A stretch of DNA of 49,990 bases from Patescibacteria group bacterium (GTDB lineage Bacteria; Patescibacteriota; Kazan-3B-28; UBA10110): assembly GCA_016936175.1 (NCBI GenBank), contig JAFGPN010000001.1:1-49990 (forward strand), given 5' to 3'. The notes beneath the pieces are model-generated. The model searched no databases and was not told the DNA's origin. It worked only from the letters and a program-made list of their open reading frames with translations. The translations under genes and the position numbers were made by a program. Shown piece by piece: positions 7,390 to 16,777 of the stretch. Every line of letters begins with the position of its first letter. Position 1 is the stretch's first letter.

Positions 7390-9309
7390 CTTAATCGCTA
7401 ACTGGGAGGCACCCTCACAAATTAGCAAGAAAAACTCACTTAGACCTGGGTTTGGTTTGGCGCAGTCCAGAAACGCCTGAACATCTAACAGATAAATACC
7501 CTGCACATCATTCCACTCACCTACCAGGTACAGGTGATTATATTCCGAATCGTAAGCGGCCTCGACAAAGTTGAAGTGGTGATCTAGTGTCAACACCACT
7601 TCAGTTCCGTCCTGCTGGATACCCCACTGCTCAGGGTCATATCGAATCTCCGCCGACAGATGGGTAGCTAATAATCCTGTCACTACCGTTATCTGCTGGC
7701 TTTGATCAATGCTACCCGGGCTTATAACGACTATCCCGCCAACTACACCTTCTGCGAGAAATGGCTGCGAACAATTAGCTTGCACCAAAGTAGTTGCAAC
7801 CCCTTCTCGCTGACGAGGACTTGTCCAGCGTAGTTCGTTGGCGGTGTTAACAAAGTAGAGTCGACCTCGAAGTCGACTTGCTGTCCAAACAGGAGGAGCA
7901 AGCAACTCCACCCCAGTAACTACCACACAACGTTCATCGCGGGTCAAGTTATGGATTAGCAGGTCCCCCGAGTTTTGGTAGGTTAGCCAACGCTCGTTTG
8001 GTGACCATGCAGGACATCGGCTTCTCCCGTCGAAACTAATCTGTCGAATGACCCCATCCGACAAAACATAGATGTTGCAAGCGCCGTTGTCATCAACATC
8101 AAACACCAGGCTCGTCCCGACGTCGTCAAATTGAGGATGGCCATGAACCCCGAGTATCGGCACAACGTATGATCTGTCCCAGTTATCGTCTGTCAGGGTC
8201 AACCGATCGTCAGCGTCGATGTAGGCAAATCGCACCCAAGTGAGGGCTCCATTTGTCTCGTTGGGAAGCTCGATAATGTCTGGTGTCGCTGGTAGGTCTG
8301 TCTCAACCCATATTTTTCTCAACCCCCAAACCTTGATCAGCCATTCGAGAATGGCACGATGAAGCGCCAGCTCGCCTTTGCCAGAAATCATGTCCCAGTG
8401 ATCGTAGCCCTGCCAAACACAATAATTAGCCACCACTCCATCAAGAGTGGCAGATGGTACCGTCACAAACCCGTCACTAACCAGAGCTAACCTTTCGTTG
8501 CCCTGCCAATCCGAGTTGGCAATAATCAGAGCCCCAAGCTCCGCTAGCTGACGATTATCTCGCATTCCGTTTAGCAGAGTATCGCCACGCCCCGCCAACA
8601 CATCAAGCAGAGTGAGATTTCGTTGCCAGAAAGTGGCCAACGGGGCCTTAATCGCACCCGCAAAAAACATTAACCGACTGTGTGGTTGACCAGTCTCCGG
8701 ATAACTGGTCGTCAACTGCTCGGTACCCAATGCGATCTGATCGAAGATCGGTATTAATCGGGAGTGTGCAACGGGAAACACTTTCGTTACAGCCGCATCC
8801 CGTATCGGCTTGATCGCGACCGGCGTGGATAGGATTGGCGCTCCCAACAAGACGCCCCCGGCTATCACATCGTGTCGTTGGTCTATCAGCCACACCACCA
8901 CTCCTCCTTCACTGTGTCCGACGATTGCTACACAACTATTATCGAAATGTCGATTGTTCGCAATCGCATCAGCAACGTCTCTGGCTATCTTATCGATCGG
9001 CTGATTGGGATAGTAACTGCCCAACCACAGCTCCACTAGGTCAAAGGTAAGCTCGTTCAACAATTCGACCCCCAGTAGGTTAAGATTCTTGATCAGCTGA
9101 TCAAAATAATCTTCTACCTCGCGGGGGTTCATTCCATTGGGGTCAGCGGTATCGACACAACCTGGCAATAGTACCAACTTGTATGGCGAGTCGACCTTCT
9201 GTTCTGACCAGCGAACCAGTCTCCCGGTGCCCGGACTGACTATCGACGGCTGGCCGCCGGTGCAACCAACTAAACCACAGACCAGCACAAACCACAAAGC
9301 GCGCCACAT
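7378..9309 (-). CDS. Lipoprotein: alpha/beta-hydrolase domain plus beta-propeller-like C-terminus
   Basis: A 643-aa protein starting MWRALWFVLVCGLVGC, where LVGC (13-16) is a lipobox. The start at 9309 is chosen because AAAGGAGG sits 8 bases upstream; the GTG nine bases earlier overlaps that site. An N-terminal hydrolase-like region has the nucleophile elbow GHSEGG (Ser about 133) and, later, a candidate acid/His pair around the YDHWDMISG segment, as in lipase/esterase-fold proteins. From about 345 onward the sequence has repeated short beta motifs (for example CPAWSPNERWLTY), resembling a TolB/WD40-type propeller. It is monocistronic with its own terminator. The substrate is unknown, and the C-terminal domain call is tentative. 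Confidence 0.8.
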   Translation of the reverse strand: MWRALWFVLVCGLVGCTGGQPSIVSPGTGRLVRWSEQKVDSPYKLVLLPGCVDTADPNGMNPREVEDYFDQLIKNLNLLGVELLNELTFDLVELWLGSYYPNQPIDKIARDVADAIANNRHFDNSCVAIVGHSEGGVVVWLIDQRHDVIAGGVLLGAPILSTPVAIKPIRDAAVTKVFPVAHSRLIPIFDQIALGTEQLTTSYPETGQPHSRLMFFAGAIKAPLATFWQRNLTLLDVLAGRGDTLLNGMRDNRQLAELGALIIANSDWQGNERLALVSDGFVTVPSATLDGVVANYCVWQGYDHWDMISGKGELALHRAILEWLIKVWGLRKIWVETDLPATPDIIELPNETNGALTWVRFAYIDADDRLTLTDDNWDRSYVVPILGVHGHPQFDDVGTSLVFDVDDNGACNIYVLSDGVIRQISFDGRSRCPAWSPNERWLTYQNSGDLLIHNLTRDERCVVVTGVELLAPPVWTASRLRGRLYFVNTANELRWTSPRQREGVATTLVQANCSQPFLAEGVVGGIVVISPGSIDQSQQITVVTGLLATHLSAEIRYDPEQWGIQQDGTEVVLTLDHHFNFVEAAYDSEYNHLYLVGEWNDVQGIYLLDVQAFLDCAKPNPGLSEFFLLICEGASQLAIKPSR

Positions 9310-9357
9310 GGTTATCACCTCCTTTGACGCACAGCCTAAATTTCAACGTGCCCGACC

Positions 9358-12300
9358 TTAGTTAGTAAGCTCTCTTATCAAATCCCGTTCTAATTCCCGG
9401 GTTTGAGTTATCTTGGTAGTGGTCTTTAGCCGCTGCCAAATATTTTTTGCAAACACCTCGATCTCCACCCCTACCTCACCCGGGTGCTGTTCTAATAATT
9501 GCTTAAGTGATTTCAATTTCTCTGCCCCAAACTCTCTTGGCAGTCTAACTATCAGATTACCAGCCCGATACCGAAAGTATCTATTAGCGTTAACTGGCGC
9601 CGGTGCCGGAATCGCTCCTCCATTGGATTGCCGCTGAGGCAGAGCCTGTTTTAGCTCGGCTAAAGATAGCTCGGTGACCTCTTTAATGGTCTCAGCTATA
9701 ATCTTAGCTTCGCTCCGGATAATAATCTCACCGTCCTCATCGCTCACCCGATCCTTTACATTAACTCTGCCCTCGATTACAACCACCCGATCAGTTGTCA
9801 GCAGATTGCGTACCGCCTGCAACACCTTCGGAAAAACTATTACTTCCAAGCTACCGGTTAAATCCTCTAACCTCATAAACATCATCTCGTCATTGGTGCG
9901 AGTCTTAACTTTTTGGATTGATGCAATAATCCCCCCAACCTTCACTTGCTTGTTGTCACTATCTTCGTGGAGACTGTTTATCGGCGTGACGAATTCGGCC
10001 AACTTTGGCCCCAGCTCTTTGAGCGGATGTTTAGAGACAAACGTTCCCAACAACTCTTTTTCCCAAGCTAATCGCTCTTTCTCAGTAGAAAGCGGCCCCG
10101 GCTTAAGTTGCCAGACAGTGGCTGGCGCTACATCGGCTCCAAAAATGCCCAACTGATCAATATCGCCTGTACGATACAGCCGGTTAACAAATTCAACCAT
10201 GCTTTCGACATTATCAAACAGTTGCCGACGATCTCCAAAATCATCTAACGCTCCCGCCTTAGCCAACGATTCAAGAGTTTTTTTATTTAAGGCGTCTTTG
10301 GGTACCCGCTTGAGAAAATCCTCCAAATTAACATAGATGCCGTTTGTCTTTCGTTCTTCTACAACTAAGTCTGATACCTTCCGCCCAACATTTTTTATTA
10401 CATTAAGACCAAACCTAATGTTACCGGTATCTTTAACTACCGCAAAATCGGTAAAGCTTTCGTTAACCGAGGGGGGCAAAACTTTTATCTTCATGTGCTC
10501 TGCTTCGGCAATATTTTTAGCTACCTTGTCTAAATCACCCTGGTCCGACGTCATTAAGGCAGCCAAAAACTCGTTGGGGTAATGAGTTTTTAGGTAAGCT
10601 GTCTGATAAGCTATCATGCCATAACAACTAGCATGGGCTTTATTAAAACCATACCGAGCAAAAGGTTCCACAAATTCGAACAATTTCTCGGCAACAGACC
10701 TAGTCACACCATTAGCAACCCCGCCTTCGATAAATTTTTTCTTTTGTTCTAAAAGCAAAGACCCTATCTTCTTACCAATAGCTTTTCTCAGCACATCTGC
10801 TTCACCCATGGTAAAGCCGCACAGATCGCGGGCAATCCTTAAGACCTGCTCTTGATAGACAGCAATTCCATAAGTCTCTTTGAGAATCGGTTCCAACTTA
10901 GGGTGAAGATATTCTATTTTATGCTTGCCGTTTTTCCGATCGATAAATTCTGGTATTAGTTCAATCGGGCCAGGACGATATAAAGCCACCATGGCAATAA
11001 TATCCGAGAGCGCCATCGGCTTAAGCAACTGGAGATTGCGCTTCATCCCATCACTTTCTAATTGGAACACCCCCGTGGTTAGCCCCTTGCTTAACAACTG
11101 GTAGGTTGGTTTATCATCTAAGGGAAGTTTGGCAATATCAAGTTCCACCCCCTTAGTTTTTCGGATAATTCGCAAGGCATTTTTAATAATAGTTAAGTTT
11201 TTAAGCCCCAAGAAATCAATTTTGAGCAGACCTAATTTTTCGATTGGGAACATCGAATACTGAGTCACCAGCGAAATATCTCCTTTGCTCGCCGTTTGAA
11301 GTGGCGTGTAGTTAACCAAGTCTTTGTCGGCAATAACCACCCCAGCGGCGTGGACTGAGGTGTGACGCACAACGCCCTCTAATTTTTTGGCCAAATCAAT
11401 TAATTTTTTAACCTTGGCATCCCGCTCATAGAGACCTTTCAATTCGTCAACGCTCTTAATCGCCTCACTTAAAGATGCCCCAAATGGAATTAGCTTAGCG
11501 ATTCGGTCAACCTCAGCGTAGCTAAAACCTAAAGCTCGACCGGTATCACGAACCGATGCCCTGGCGGCCATCGTCCCAAACGTTACGATCTGCGCTACCC
11601 TATTCTTACCGTACTTCCCCACCACATACTCAATCACCTCTCCTCGGCGATCATCGGCAAAATCAATATCAAAATCGGGCATCGAAATACGTTCTGGATT
11701 TAAAAACCGCTCAAAGATTAAATCATATTCGAGAGGATTGAGATCAGTAATATCTAACACATAAGAAACCATACTGGCGGCACCGCTCCCCCTCCCGGGG
11801 CCAACCACTATCCCCTGGTCTTTGGCCCAATGGATAAAATCGGCCACTACCAAAAAATAAGACTCATAGTTCATCTGGCAGATTACTGACAACTCGTAGT
11901 CCAATCTTTGCTTAACCGCCTCGGAGGGGTTATCACCAAACCGCCTCTTAGTTCCGACCTCTACCATAGCCAGCAATCTACCCCGAAGGGTTTCCCCCTC
12001 TGGCAGATCAAATTTTGGCAGAACTATCTTGCCCAAATCTATTTTTACCTCACACTGATCGGCAATTTTTTGGGTATTACTGATGGCTTCCGGCACATCA
12101 TTAAAGGCTTTAATCAACTCCTCGGGGTCGGTTAGGTCAAAGACCTCGTTCCTCATACTAAAACGTGTTTCATCAGTTACTTTAGCACCAGTCTGAACAC
12201 ATAATAAAACATCATGCGCTTCAACATCATCGGCACAGAGATAATGAGAATCACAGGTGGCCACTAACGGCAAACCCCTTTCGCGGGCGATCGATTTTAA

Positions 12301-12870
12301 TCGCTCGTTAACTCTCTGCTGATTGGCAATGTTGGGATGGTGTTGTAGCTCTAAGTAGTAGTTATTGGGAAAGACCTTCTGGTGCCAATCTAACAACTTG
12401 GCAATTTGCCTTTCGTCGTCTGCCAAAATAGCCGCGGGTAGTTCCCCTCTCAGGCACCCGGACATGGCTATCAAACCTTCTGCGTGCTGTTCCAAAAAAT
12501 CATGATCAATCCGCGGCCGATAGTAGTATCCGTCTACATGAGCCTTGGTGCTAATCTTCATTAGATTAAGATACCCCGCATAGTTATAGGCCAGCAATGT
12601 AAGGTGAAAGTAATCCTTTTTCCCGGTGGCAGTAGGGGCTTTGTCAGATAAACTGCCACTAACGACATATACCTCACACCCAACGATTGGCTTTATCCCC
12701 GCTTTGAGACATCCTTCGTAAAACTCAATCACGCCATACATCACGCCATGATCAGTCAGCGCCAATGCGTTACTTCCTTGTTCCTTGGCTTTAGCTATCA
12801 AATCGGGAATCTTGCTTAAACCATCCAGCAGACTGTAGTGGCTATGGACATGCAGATGAACAAATTTCAC
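9358..12870 (-). CDS. dnaE: DNA polymerase III subunit alpha
   Basis: An 1170-aa replicative polymerase of the DnaE1 type. The PHP domain begins at once with HLHVHSHYSLLDG (His at 5, 7, 9 and 11) and TDHGVMYG. The palm carries the catalytic pattern PDFDIDFADDRR near residue 395, followed by the fingers and the beta-clamp region, a helix-hairpin-helix area, and an OB-fold near 985-1040 (VKVGGIIASIQKVKTR...MMFMRLEDLTG). The length matches E. coli DnaE (1160). It follows a small membrane protein gene and leuS on the same strand, 52 bp downstream, probably on one transcript. Confidence 0.97.
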   Translation of the reverse strand: MKFVHLHVHSHYSLLDGLSKIPDLIAKAKEQGSNALALTDHGVMYGVIEFYEGCLKAGIKPIVGCEVYVVSGSLSDKAPTATGKKDYFHLTLLAYNYAGYLNLMKISTKAHVDGYYYRPRIDHDFLEQHAEGLIAMSGCLRGELPAAILADDERQIAKLLDWHQKVFPNNYYLELQHHPNIANQQRVNERLKSIARERGLPLVATCDSHYLCADDVEAHDVLLCVQTGAKVTDETRFSMRNEVFDLTDPEELIKAFNDVPEAISNTQKIADQCEVKIDLGKIVLPKFDLPEGETLRGRLLAMVEVGTKRRFGDNPSEAVKQRLDYELSVICQMNYESYFLVVADFIHWAKDQGIVVGPGRGSGAASMVSYVLDITDLNPLEYDLIFERFLNPERISMPDFDIDFADDRRGEVIEYVVGKYGKNRVAQIVTFGTMAARASVRDTGRALGFSYAEVDRIAKLIPFGASLSEAIKSVDELKGLYERDAKVKKLIDLAKKLEGVVRHTSVHAAGVVIADKDLVNYTPLQTASKGDISLVTQYSMFPIEKLGLLKIDFLGLKNLTIIKNALRIIRKTKGVELDIAKLPLDDKPTYQLLSKGLTTGVFQLESDGMKRNLQLLKPMALSDIIAMVALYRPGPIELIPEFIDRKNGKHKIEYLHPKLEPILKETYGIAVYQEQVLRIARDLCGFTMGEADVLRKAIGKKIGSLLLEQKKKFIEGGVANGVTRSVAEKLFEFVEPFARYGFNKAHASCYGMIAYQTAYLKTHYPNEFLAALMTSDQGDLDKVAKNIAEAEHMKIKVLPPSVNESFTDFAVVKDTGNIRFGLNVIKNVGRKVSDLVVEERKTNGIYVNLEDFLKRVPKDALNKKTLESLAKAGALDDFGDRRQLFDNVESMVEFVNRLYRTGDIDQLGIFGADVAPATVWQLKPGPLSTEKERLAWEKELLGTFVSKHPLKELGPKLAEFVTPINSLHEDSDNKQVKVGGIIASIQKVKTRTNDEMMFMRLEDLTGSLEVIVFPKVLQAVRNLLTTDRVVVIEGRVNVKDRVSDEDGEIIIRSEAKIIAETIKEVTELSLAELKQALPQRQSNGGAIPAPAPVNANRYFRYRAGNLIVRLPREFGAEKLKSLKQLLEQHPGEVGVEIEVFAKNIWQRLKTTTKITQTRELERDLIRELTN

Positions 12871-12922
12871 TTTTTTCTCCTAATTAAAAACCCAGGGGCA
12901 CCCTCTATTGTAGCAGATGCTC

Positions 12923-13555
12923 CTAACGCCTACGCCGCTCAAAGAAAAACCAACTCAGGGCAACGATTCCTAAAACAACTGCCAGCAAAAGAATCAGCCA
13001 CCACACCCAGCTCAAAACAAAATGGGTAAAGCCTACGGCTAAGTTAACTAACCATTGACCCGGGGTGGTATCTGCCAAAAACCAAACTCCGACCAAAAAT
13101 ATCAGAATGCCAACCAGCAACCCCCGCAACAATTGAGGGTGTGATTCGCCGAAATAAACCCACTCATTTATAAATCGTTGCCACCAGCTTCTGTCTTCAA
13201 AATCACGGCCCATTAAATCTAGAATGGCTTGGAGATAAACGGCTGTGGCATGTTCGGCTGTTTTGCGGTCAATCGTAAATCCCGGCACCTCTACAATATC
13301 CTCGTACACTTTGTGTGATTCTAAAACGCCTTTGAGGTTAGATAGCTGTCCAGCCACATTTTGGATAGCCTCATGCATAGTCTCACCAAAGCTAACGATT
13401 CCTAAGACCTCCCTAAACAACTTGTCAGCTTCGATTAGAGCCATACCATAGGCCAGGTGATGCTTCATCGCTAACAGGCGCTCAACTCGCTCCCATTCTT
13501 TTTCGATGATTATTTCTTCTTGATCCATCGCCTTAGTTGGCTCTTGTTCTTCCAT
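12923..13555 (-). CDS. Hypothetical membrane protein with two C-terminal TM segments
   Basis: A 210-aa protein that begins one base after the leuS stop. The first 130 residues are soluble, acidic and helical (MEEQEPTKAMDQEEIIIEKEWERVERLLA). Two hydrophobic segments follow at about 145-163 and 180-204, and the protein ends in an FFERRRR positive stretch, which would keep the C-terminus inside the cell. I do not recognise the family. It lies between leuS and dnaE with no gap for a promoter, so it is co-expressed with them; that gives no functional clue. Confidence 0.8.
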   Translation of the reverse strand: MEEQEPTKAMDQEEIIIEKEWERVERLLAMKHHLAYGMALIEADKLFREVLGIVSFGETMHEAIQNVAGQLSNLKGVLESHKVYEDIVEVPGFTIDRKTAEHATAVYLQAILDLMGRDFEDRSWWQRFINEWVYFGESHPQLLRGLLVGILIFLVGVWFLADTTPGQWLVNLAVGFTHFVLSWVWWLILLLAVVLGIVALSWFFFERRRR

Positions 13556-13556
13556 G

Positions 13557-15926
13557 CTATTTCACTATCAAATTAATAATTCGACCCGGAACGTAGTGGC
13601 GCTTAACAACTTTTTTGCCTTCTATGTGGGTAGCCAAGCTGGGCAAGGCTATCGCTAGCTTCTCCACCTCTGCTTCGTCAGCAGTTGGTGAAACAGATAA
13701 AGTGCCGCGCAATCTGCCGTTAACCTGAACTGCTACGGTTACCGAATCCTCGAGCAGTAGCTTAGGATCAAACTTGGGCCAATCAGAAACAAAGATGCTC
13801 TGCTTATGACCAAGCTTTTGGTAAATCTCCTCTGCGATATGTGGCGTCATTGGCGCCAACAGCATCACTAACCTCTCGAGTGCCGATTTGGTAATTCCCC
13901 GATCAATTGCCAAATTAACAAACTCCATGCAAGAGCTAACGATGGTATTAAATTTCATCTGTTCGATATCGTCGGTAACTTTTTTAATCAGTTTGTGGAT
14001 TGCCCGATCGGTTTCGGGAGCCTTAGCAACCGGTTTTAAACTCCAGACTCGATTTAAGAACCGGCGAACACCTTCTATCCCGGCGGTATTCCACGGCAAA
14101 GGTTGGTCAAAGGGACCCATAAACATCTCATACATCCTTAAGGCGTCGGCTCCAAACACTTCGATTACCTCATCTGGGTTTATTACATTGCCTTTGGATT
14201 TGCTCATCTTCTCTCCATCCGTTCCCAAAATCAGACCCTGATGCCGAAGTTTCAAAAAAGGCTCGTTAAAATTAATGTAACCAAGTTTATGCAAAACTTT
14301 TACGATAAATCGAGCATAGAGTAGATGCCCGTTAGTATGCTCGGACCCGCCAATATATAGGTCCACCGGCATCCAGTGTTTTAATGATTCCGCACCAGCA
14401 AATTCCGTTGCGTTATGTGGGTCGCAATAGCGCAAAAAATACCAGGACGAGCAGACAAAGGTATCCATCGTATCTAATTCCCTGCGCGCGCCCTTGCCGT
14501 ATTTTTTTGCCACCCCAGATTGGAATTTTTTAGATAGTGCCAGCGGTGATTCGCCGGTTGGTTTAAAATCTACATCGGTGGGTAGTTTAATTGGCAACTC
14601 CTCGACATCAACGCTTCTAACCCCACCATCGGCCAGATGGATAATTGGAATCGGCGCTCCCCAGTAGCGCTGACGGGATACCAACCAATCATGTAGCTTA
14701 TACTGCACCGTTATCTTGCCACCAAAGGTCTCAGCCATATCTGCCCCCGCTATCTGTGATGATTGTCCAGTAAATCTACCAGAATTTATTAATTTGCCGT
14801 GGCCAACATATGGCAACTTAGATTGATCTGATTCTACAACTTCCGTTATCGGCAACTTATGCTTCGTTGCAAATTCAAAATCCCTATCATCGTGAGCCGG
14901 TACCGCCATAATTGCACCAGTGCCATAATCGGTTACGACATAGTCGGCTACCCAAATTGGGATCTCAGATTCAGTCGCCGGATTGATCGCACAGGCGCCA
15001 GTAAAAACACCCGTTTTTTCTTTGGCGACCGTCCGATCTAAGACACTCTTTAAACGAGCATCTTTAATATACTTCTCGATTTTATGCTTTTGCTCTTTGG
15101 TTACAATCCGTTTAATCAACGGATGCTCTGGAGCTAAGACCAAATATGTTGCACCAAACAGCGTATCTGGACGCGTGGTAAACACTTTGATTCTTGATTT
15201 TTCACTCTTAATTTTAAATTCAATTTCTGCTCCTTCGCTTTTGCCAACCCAGTTTTTTTGTCCGGTTTTGGTCGATTCGGGCCAATCTAATTTATCCGGA
15301 TGGCAGGCCAATTCATCAGCAAAATCAGTGATCTTAAAAAACCACTGTTTTAGATTTTTCTGCTCTACCACAGCACCACAACGATAGCAACAACCATCAA
15401 CCACCTGTTCGTTGGCTAATACGGTTTTATCTTTGGGGCACCAATTTACACACGCCTCTTTTTGGTAGGCGTAACCATTATCGTAAAGTATCTTAAAAAT
15501 CCATTGGGTCCACTTATAGTAACTGGGGTCGGCGGTATTTAACTCCCTGTTCCAATCGTAAGCAAATCCCAGCGACTTAACCTGTTTGCTAAATCGGACG
15601 ATGTTAGCCTTGGTCAGTTTCGCTGGAGGTTGCCCTATCTTAATGGCATAATTTTCTGCGGGTAAGCCAAAGGCATCCCAGCCCACTGGTCGCATAACAT
15701 TATGGCCCAGCATCCGGTGATATCGAGCTAATATATCAGTGGCGGTATAGCCCCTGGGATGACCAACATGTAGACCATCTCCCGAGGGATAAGCAAACAT
15801 ATCCAAGGCATAGTACTTGGGGTGATGGTTGTCGGCAGTAGCCTTAAAAATCTGCTGCGTAGCCCAAAACTTCTGCCACTTTCGCTCTATTTTCTGATGA
15901 CTATATTTTTTTATTACTACCTTCAT
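13557..15926 (-). CDS. leuS: Leucyl-tRNA synthetase
   Basis: A 789-aa class Ia synthetase that charges tRNA-Leu. The HIGH motif appears as HVGH (53-56, in DGLHVGHPRGYTATD) and the KMSKS motif as GEKMSKSKGN near 595. Zinc-type cysteines occur in CVNWCPKDK and CCYRCG (about 157-182). The CP1 editing domain (about 220-400) shows TRPDTLFGATYLV and the TGAIMAVPAHDDRD signature. An anticodon-binding domain and a short C-terminal domain follow. The length is slightly below the usual 800-860. Confidence 0.97.
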   Translation of the reverse strand: MKVVIKKYSHQKIERKWQKFWATQQIFKATADNHHPKYYALDMFAYPSGDGLHVGHPRGYTATDILARYHRMLGHNVMRPVGWDAFGLPAENYAIKIGQPPAKLTKANIVRFSKQVKSLGFAYDWNRELNTADPSYYKWTQWIFKILYDNGYAYQKEACVNWCPKDKTVLANEQVVDGCCYRCGAVVEQKNLKQWFFKITDFADELACHPDKLDWPESTKTGQKNWVGKSEGAEIEFKIKSEKSRIKVFTTRPDTLFGATYLVLAPEHPLIKRIVTKEQKHKIEKYIKDARLKSVLDRTVAKEKTGVFTGACAINPATESEIPIWVADYVVTDYGTGAIMAVPAHDDRDFEFATKHKLPITEVVESDQSKLPYVGHGKLINSGRFTGQSSQIAGADMAETFGGKITVQYKLHDWLVSRQRYWGAPIPIIHLADGGVRSVDVEELPIKLPTDVDFKPTGESPLALSKKFQSGVAKKYGKGARRELDTMDTFVCSSWYFLRYCDPHNATEFAGAESLKHWMPVDLYIGGSEHTNGHLLYARFIVKVLHKLGYINFNEPFLKLRHQGLILGTDGEKMSKSKGNVINPDEVIEVFGADALRMYEMFMGPFDQPLPWNTAGIEGVRRFLNRVWSLKPVAKAPETDRAIHKLIKKVTDDIEQMKFNTIVSSCMEFVNLAIDRGITKSALERLVMLLAPMTPHIAEEIYQKLGHKQSIFVSDWPKFDPKLLLEDSVTVAVQVNGRLRGTLSVSPTADEAEVEKLAIALPSLATHIEGKKVVKRHYVPGRIINLIVK

Positions 15927-16008
15927 GCCGACGTTTTTTATCTGTCCAGTAGCTTAATTTTAACATGGAGCCCCTAACTCACTAAATGGTCTGCCACGGC
16001 CCAATGGG

Positions 16009-16076
16009 AAAAACATCCCGCGCTAACAGGCCACAAAATAACAAAAGGAGTCCTTTGGCCTGTTTAGTGCTGGGAT
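16009..16076 (-). terminator. Large two-tier hairpin with T-run
   Basis: On the minus strand ATCCC (16076-16072) and the 9-bp stem AACAGGCCA/TGGCCTGTT (16064-16056 with 16033-16025) enclose a second perfect hairpin AAAGGA/TCCTTT (16056-16044). The outer strand ends GGGAT and is followed by GTTTTT (16013-16009). It reads as an intrinsic terminator, but its nested architecture suggests a structured RNA end of the orphan-gene transcript. Nothing else recognisable lies in 15927-16008. Confidence 0.6.
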
Positions 16077-16083
16077 AAGTAAG

Positions 16084-16122
16084 GCCGGGCATATCCTTGA
16101 AATCTCAAGGTAGAGGCCCGGC
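16084..16122 (-). other. Nested hairpin in the 3' trailer of the 112-aa gene
   Basis: GCCGGGC (16084-16090) pairs with GCCCGGC (16116-16122), and inside them CCTTGA (16095-16100) pairs with TCAAGG (16105-16110). It is not followed by T residues, so it is not an ordinary terminator. It adjoins the two-tier hairpin and probably forms one structured RNA with it. Confidence 0.6.
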
Positions 16123-16178
16123 TATGGAAAATGGGGTGCTACCCAGCTATTGATAACGTGTCCGCTTCTTCCTGTCAT
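16122..16178 (-). CDS. Possible 18-aa leader-like peptide
   Basis: An ATG at 16178 preceded by AGGAGG (16188-16183, 4 bases away) opens an 18-codon frame reading MTGRSGHVINSWVAPHFP, ending in TAG at 16122. It lies 14 bp downstream of the 112-aa gene and its codons cover one arm of the 14-bp inverted repeat. The Shine-Dalgarno is as good as that of the main gene, but spacing is short and coding potential cannot be judged at this size. Confidence 0.3.
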   Translation of the reverse strand: MTGRSGHVINSWVAPHFP

Positions 16179-16629
16179 TGTTCCTCCTACGACTACTTTT
16201 TCTTTTGAACAACCGACACTCCGGCAAAAACCTCGTTCATGGCTAATTCAACCACCTCGCGTTGTGATAGTTGATTACCCTCAACTTGGTTTCGCCCCTT
16301 ACGCTTTCGGCTAGACCGAAATCGGCTCTCGAGATCCCTGACTTTGTTGGTCAATCGATTAGCCTCATCGTCGGTCAGACGCACAAACTCCCCGGCCATC
16401 TGTCGAATCTCCGATTGCGTATAACAACCATCCACAAAGATGGCTCCGAGAGTAATCACTCGGCGTTTGCAGTTGGCAGAGGGAAAAATCAGTCGAACAG
16501 GTTTGTCGGGAGTATTAGACAGCCTAGGCATGCTAATCACCTCCTCATCGACTAGACTACACTACAAAAACACCTGTTTATCCCCTTCAGTTCCTTTTGT
16601 CAAAGAACATGGTGGATAGCTGGGTAGCA
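16137..16629. repeat. 14-bp perfect inverted repeat bounding the 112-aa gene
   Basis: TGCTACCCAGCTAT at 16137-16150 recurs as its exact reverse complement at 16616-16629, enclosing 465 bp that hold the 112-aa gene and the small peptide frame. In the minus-strand transcript the two arms lie in the 5' leader and the 3' trailer and could pair. They could equally be terminal repeats of a small cassette. Confidence 0.6.
16193..16531 (-). CDS. Hypothetical basic 112-aa protein
   Basis: The start at 16531 is an ATG with GAGGAGGTGATTAGC directly upstream, the strongest ribosome site in this part of the window. The protein is basic, with an N-terminal half containing two predicted strands (VRLIFPSA, RRVITLGAIFVDG) and a helical C-terminal half (about 48-90, including DDEANRLTNKVRDLESRFRSSRKRKGR). 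It has no signal peptide or TM segment and ends in QKKK. I do not recognise a family. The Lys/Arg-rich helix could bind nucleic acid, which would fit the structured RNA around the gene; that is inference. Confidence 0.65.
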   Translation of the reverse strand: MPRLSNTPDKPVRLIFPSANCKRRVITLGAIFVDGCYTQSEIRQMAGEFVRLTDDEANRLTNKVRDLESRFRSSRKRKGRNQVEGNQLSQREVVELAMNEVFAGVSVVQKKK

Positions 16630-16646
16630 GTTCAACAGGCATTTAC

Positions 16647-16652
16647 ATTATA
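16647..16652 (-). promoter_or_regulatory. -10 box for the 112-aa gene
   Basis: A perfect TATAAT on the minus strand has no clear -35 box. It would give a leader of about 110 bases containing a CCTGTT...AACAGG pairing followed by TGTTTTTG, and one arm of the 14-bp inverted repeat. Upstream (16680-16777) lie palindromes but no gene: GTTCTGCTG/CAGCAGAAC at 16720-16739 and AACCTG/CAGGTT at 16757-16778. Confidence 0.4.
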
Positions 16653-16777
16653 CGCCAAAACCCCCTGTAGCGGGATGATAATTTATGGTGGTGCATTCTG
16701 GATGCGAAGGCCTGTCGTAGTTCTGCTGTCCAGCAGAACGCAGTCGGAAAGTGGGAACCTGGATGAGAGAGAACAGG

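Noticed and set aside
9674-10156. 160-codon plus-strand frame inside dnaE
   Set aside because: Antisense shadow of a clearly coding dnaE region; Ser/Thr-rich composition typical of antisense frames.
16720-16739. Hairpin after the methyltransferase as its terminator
   Set aside because: A perfect 9-bp stem, but no T-run follows on the minus strand, so it does not qualify as an intrinsic terminator.
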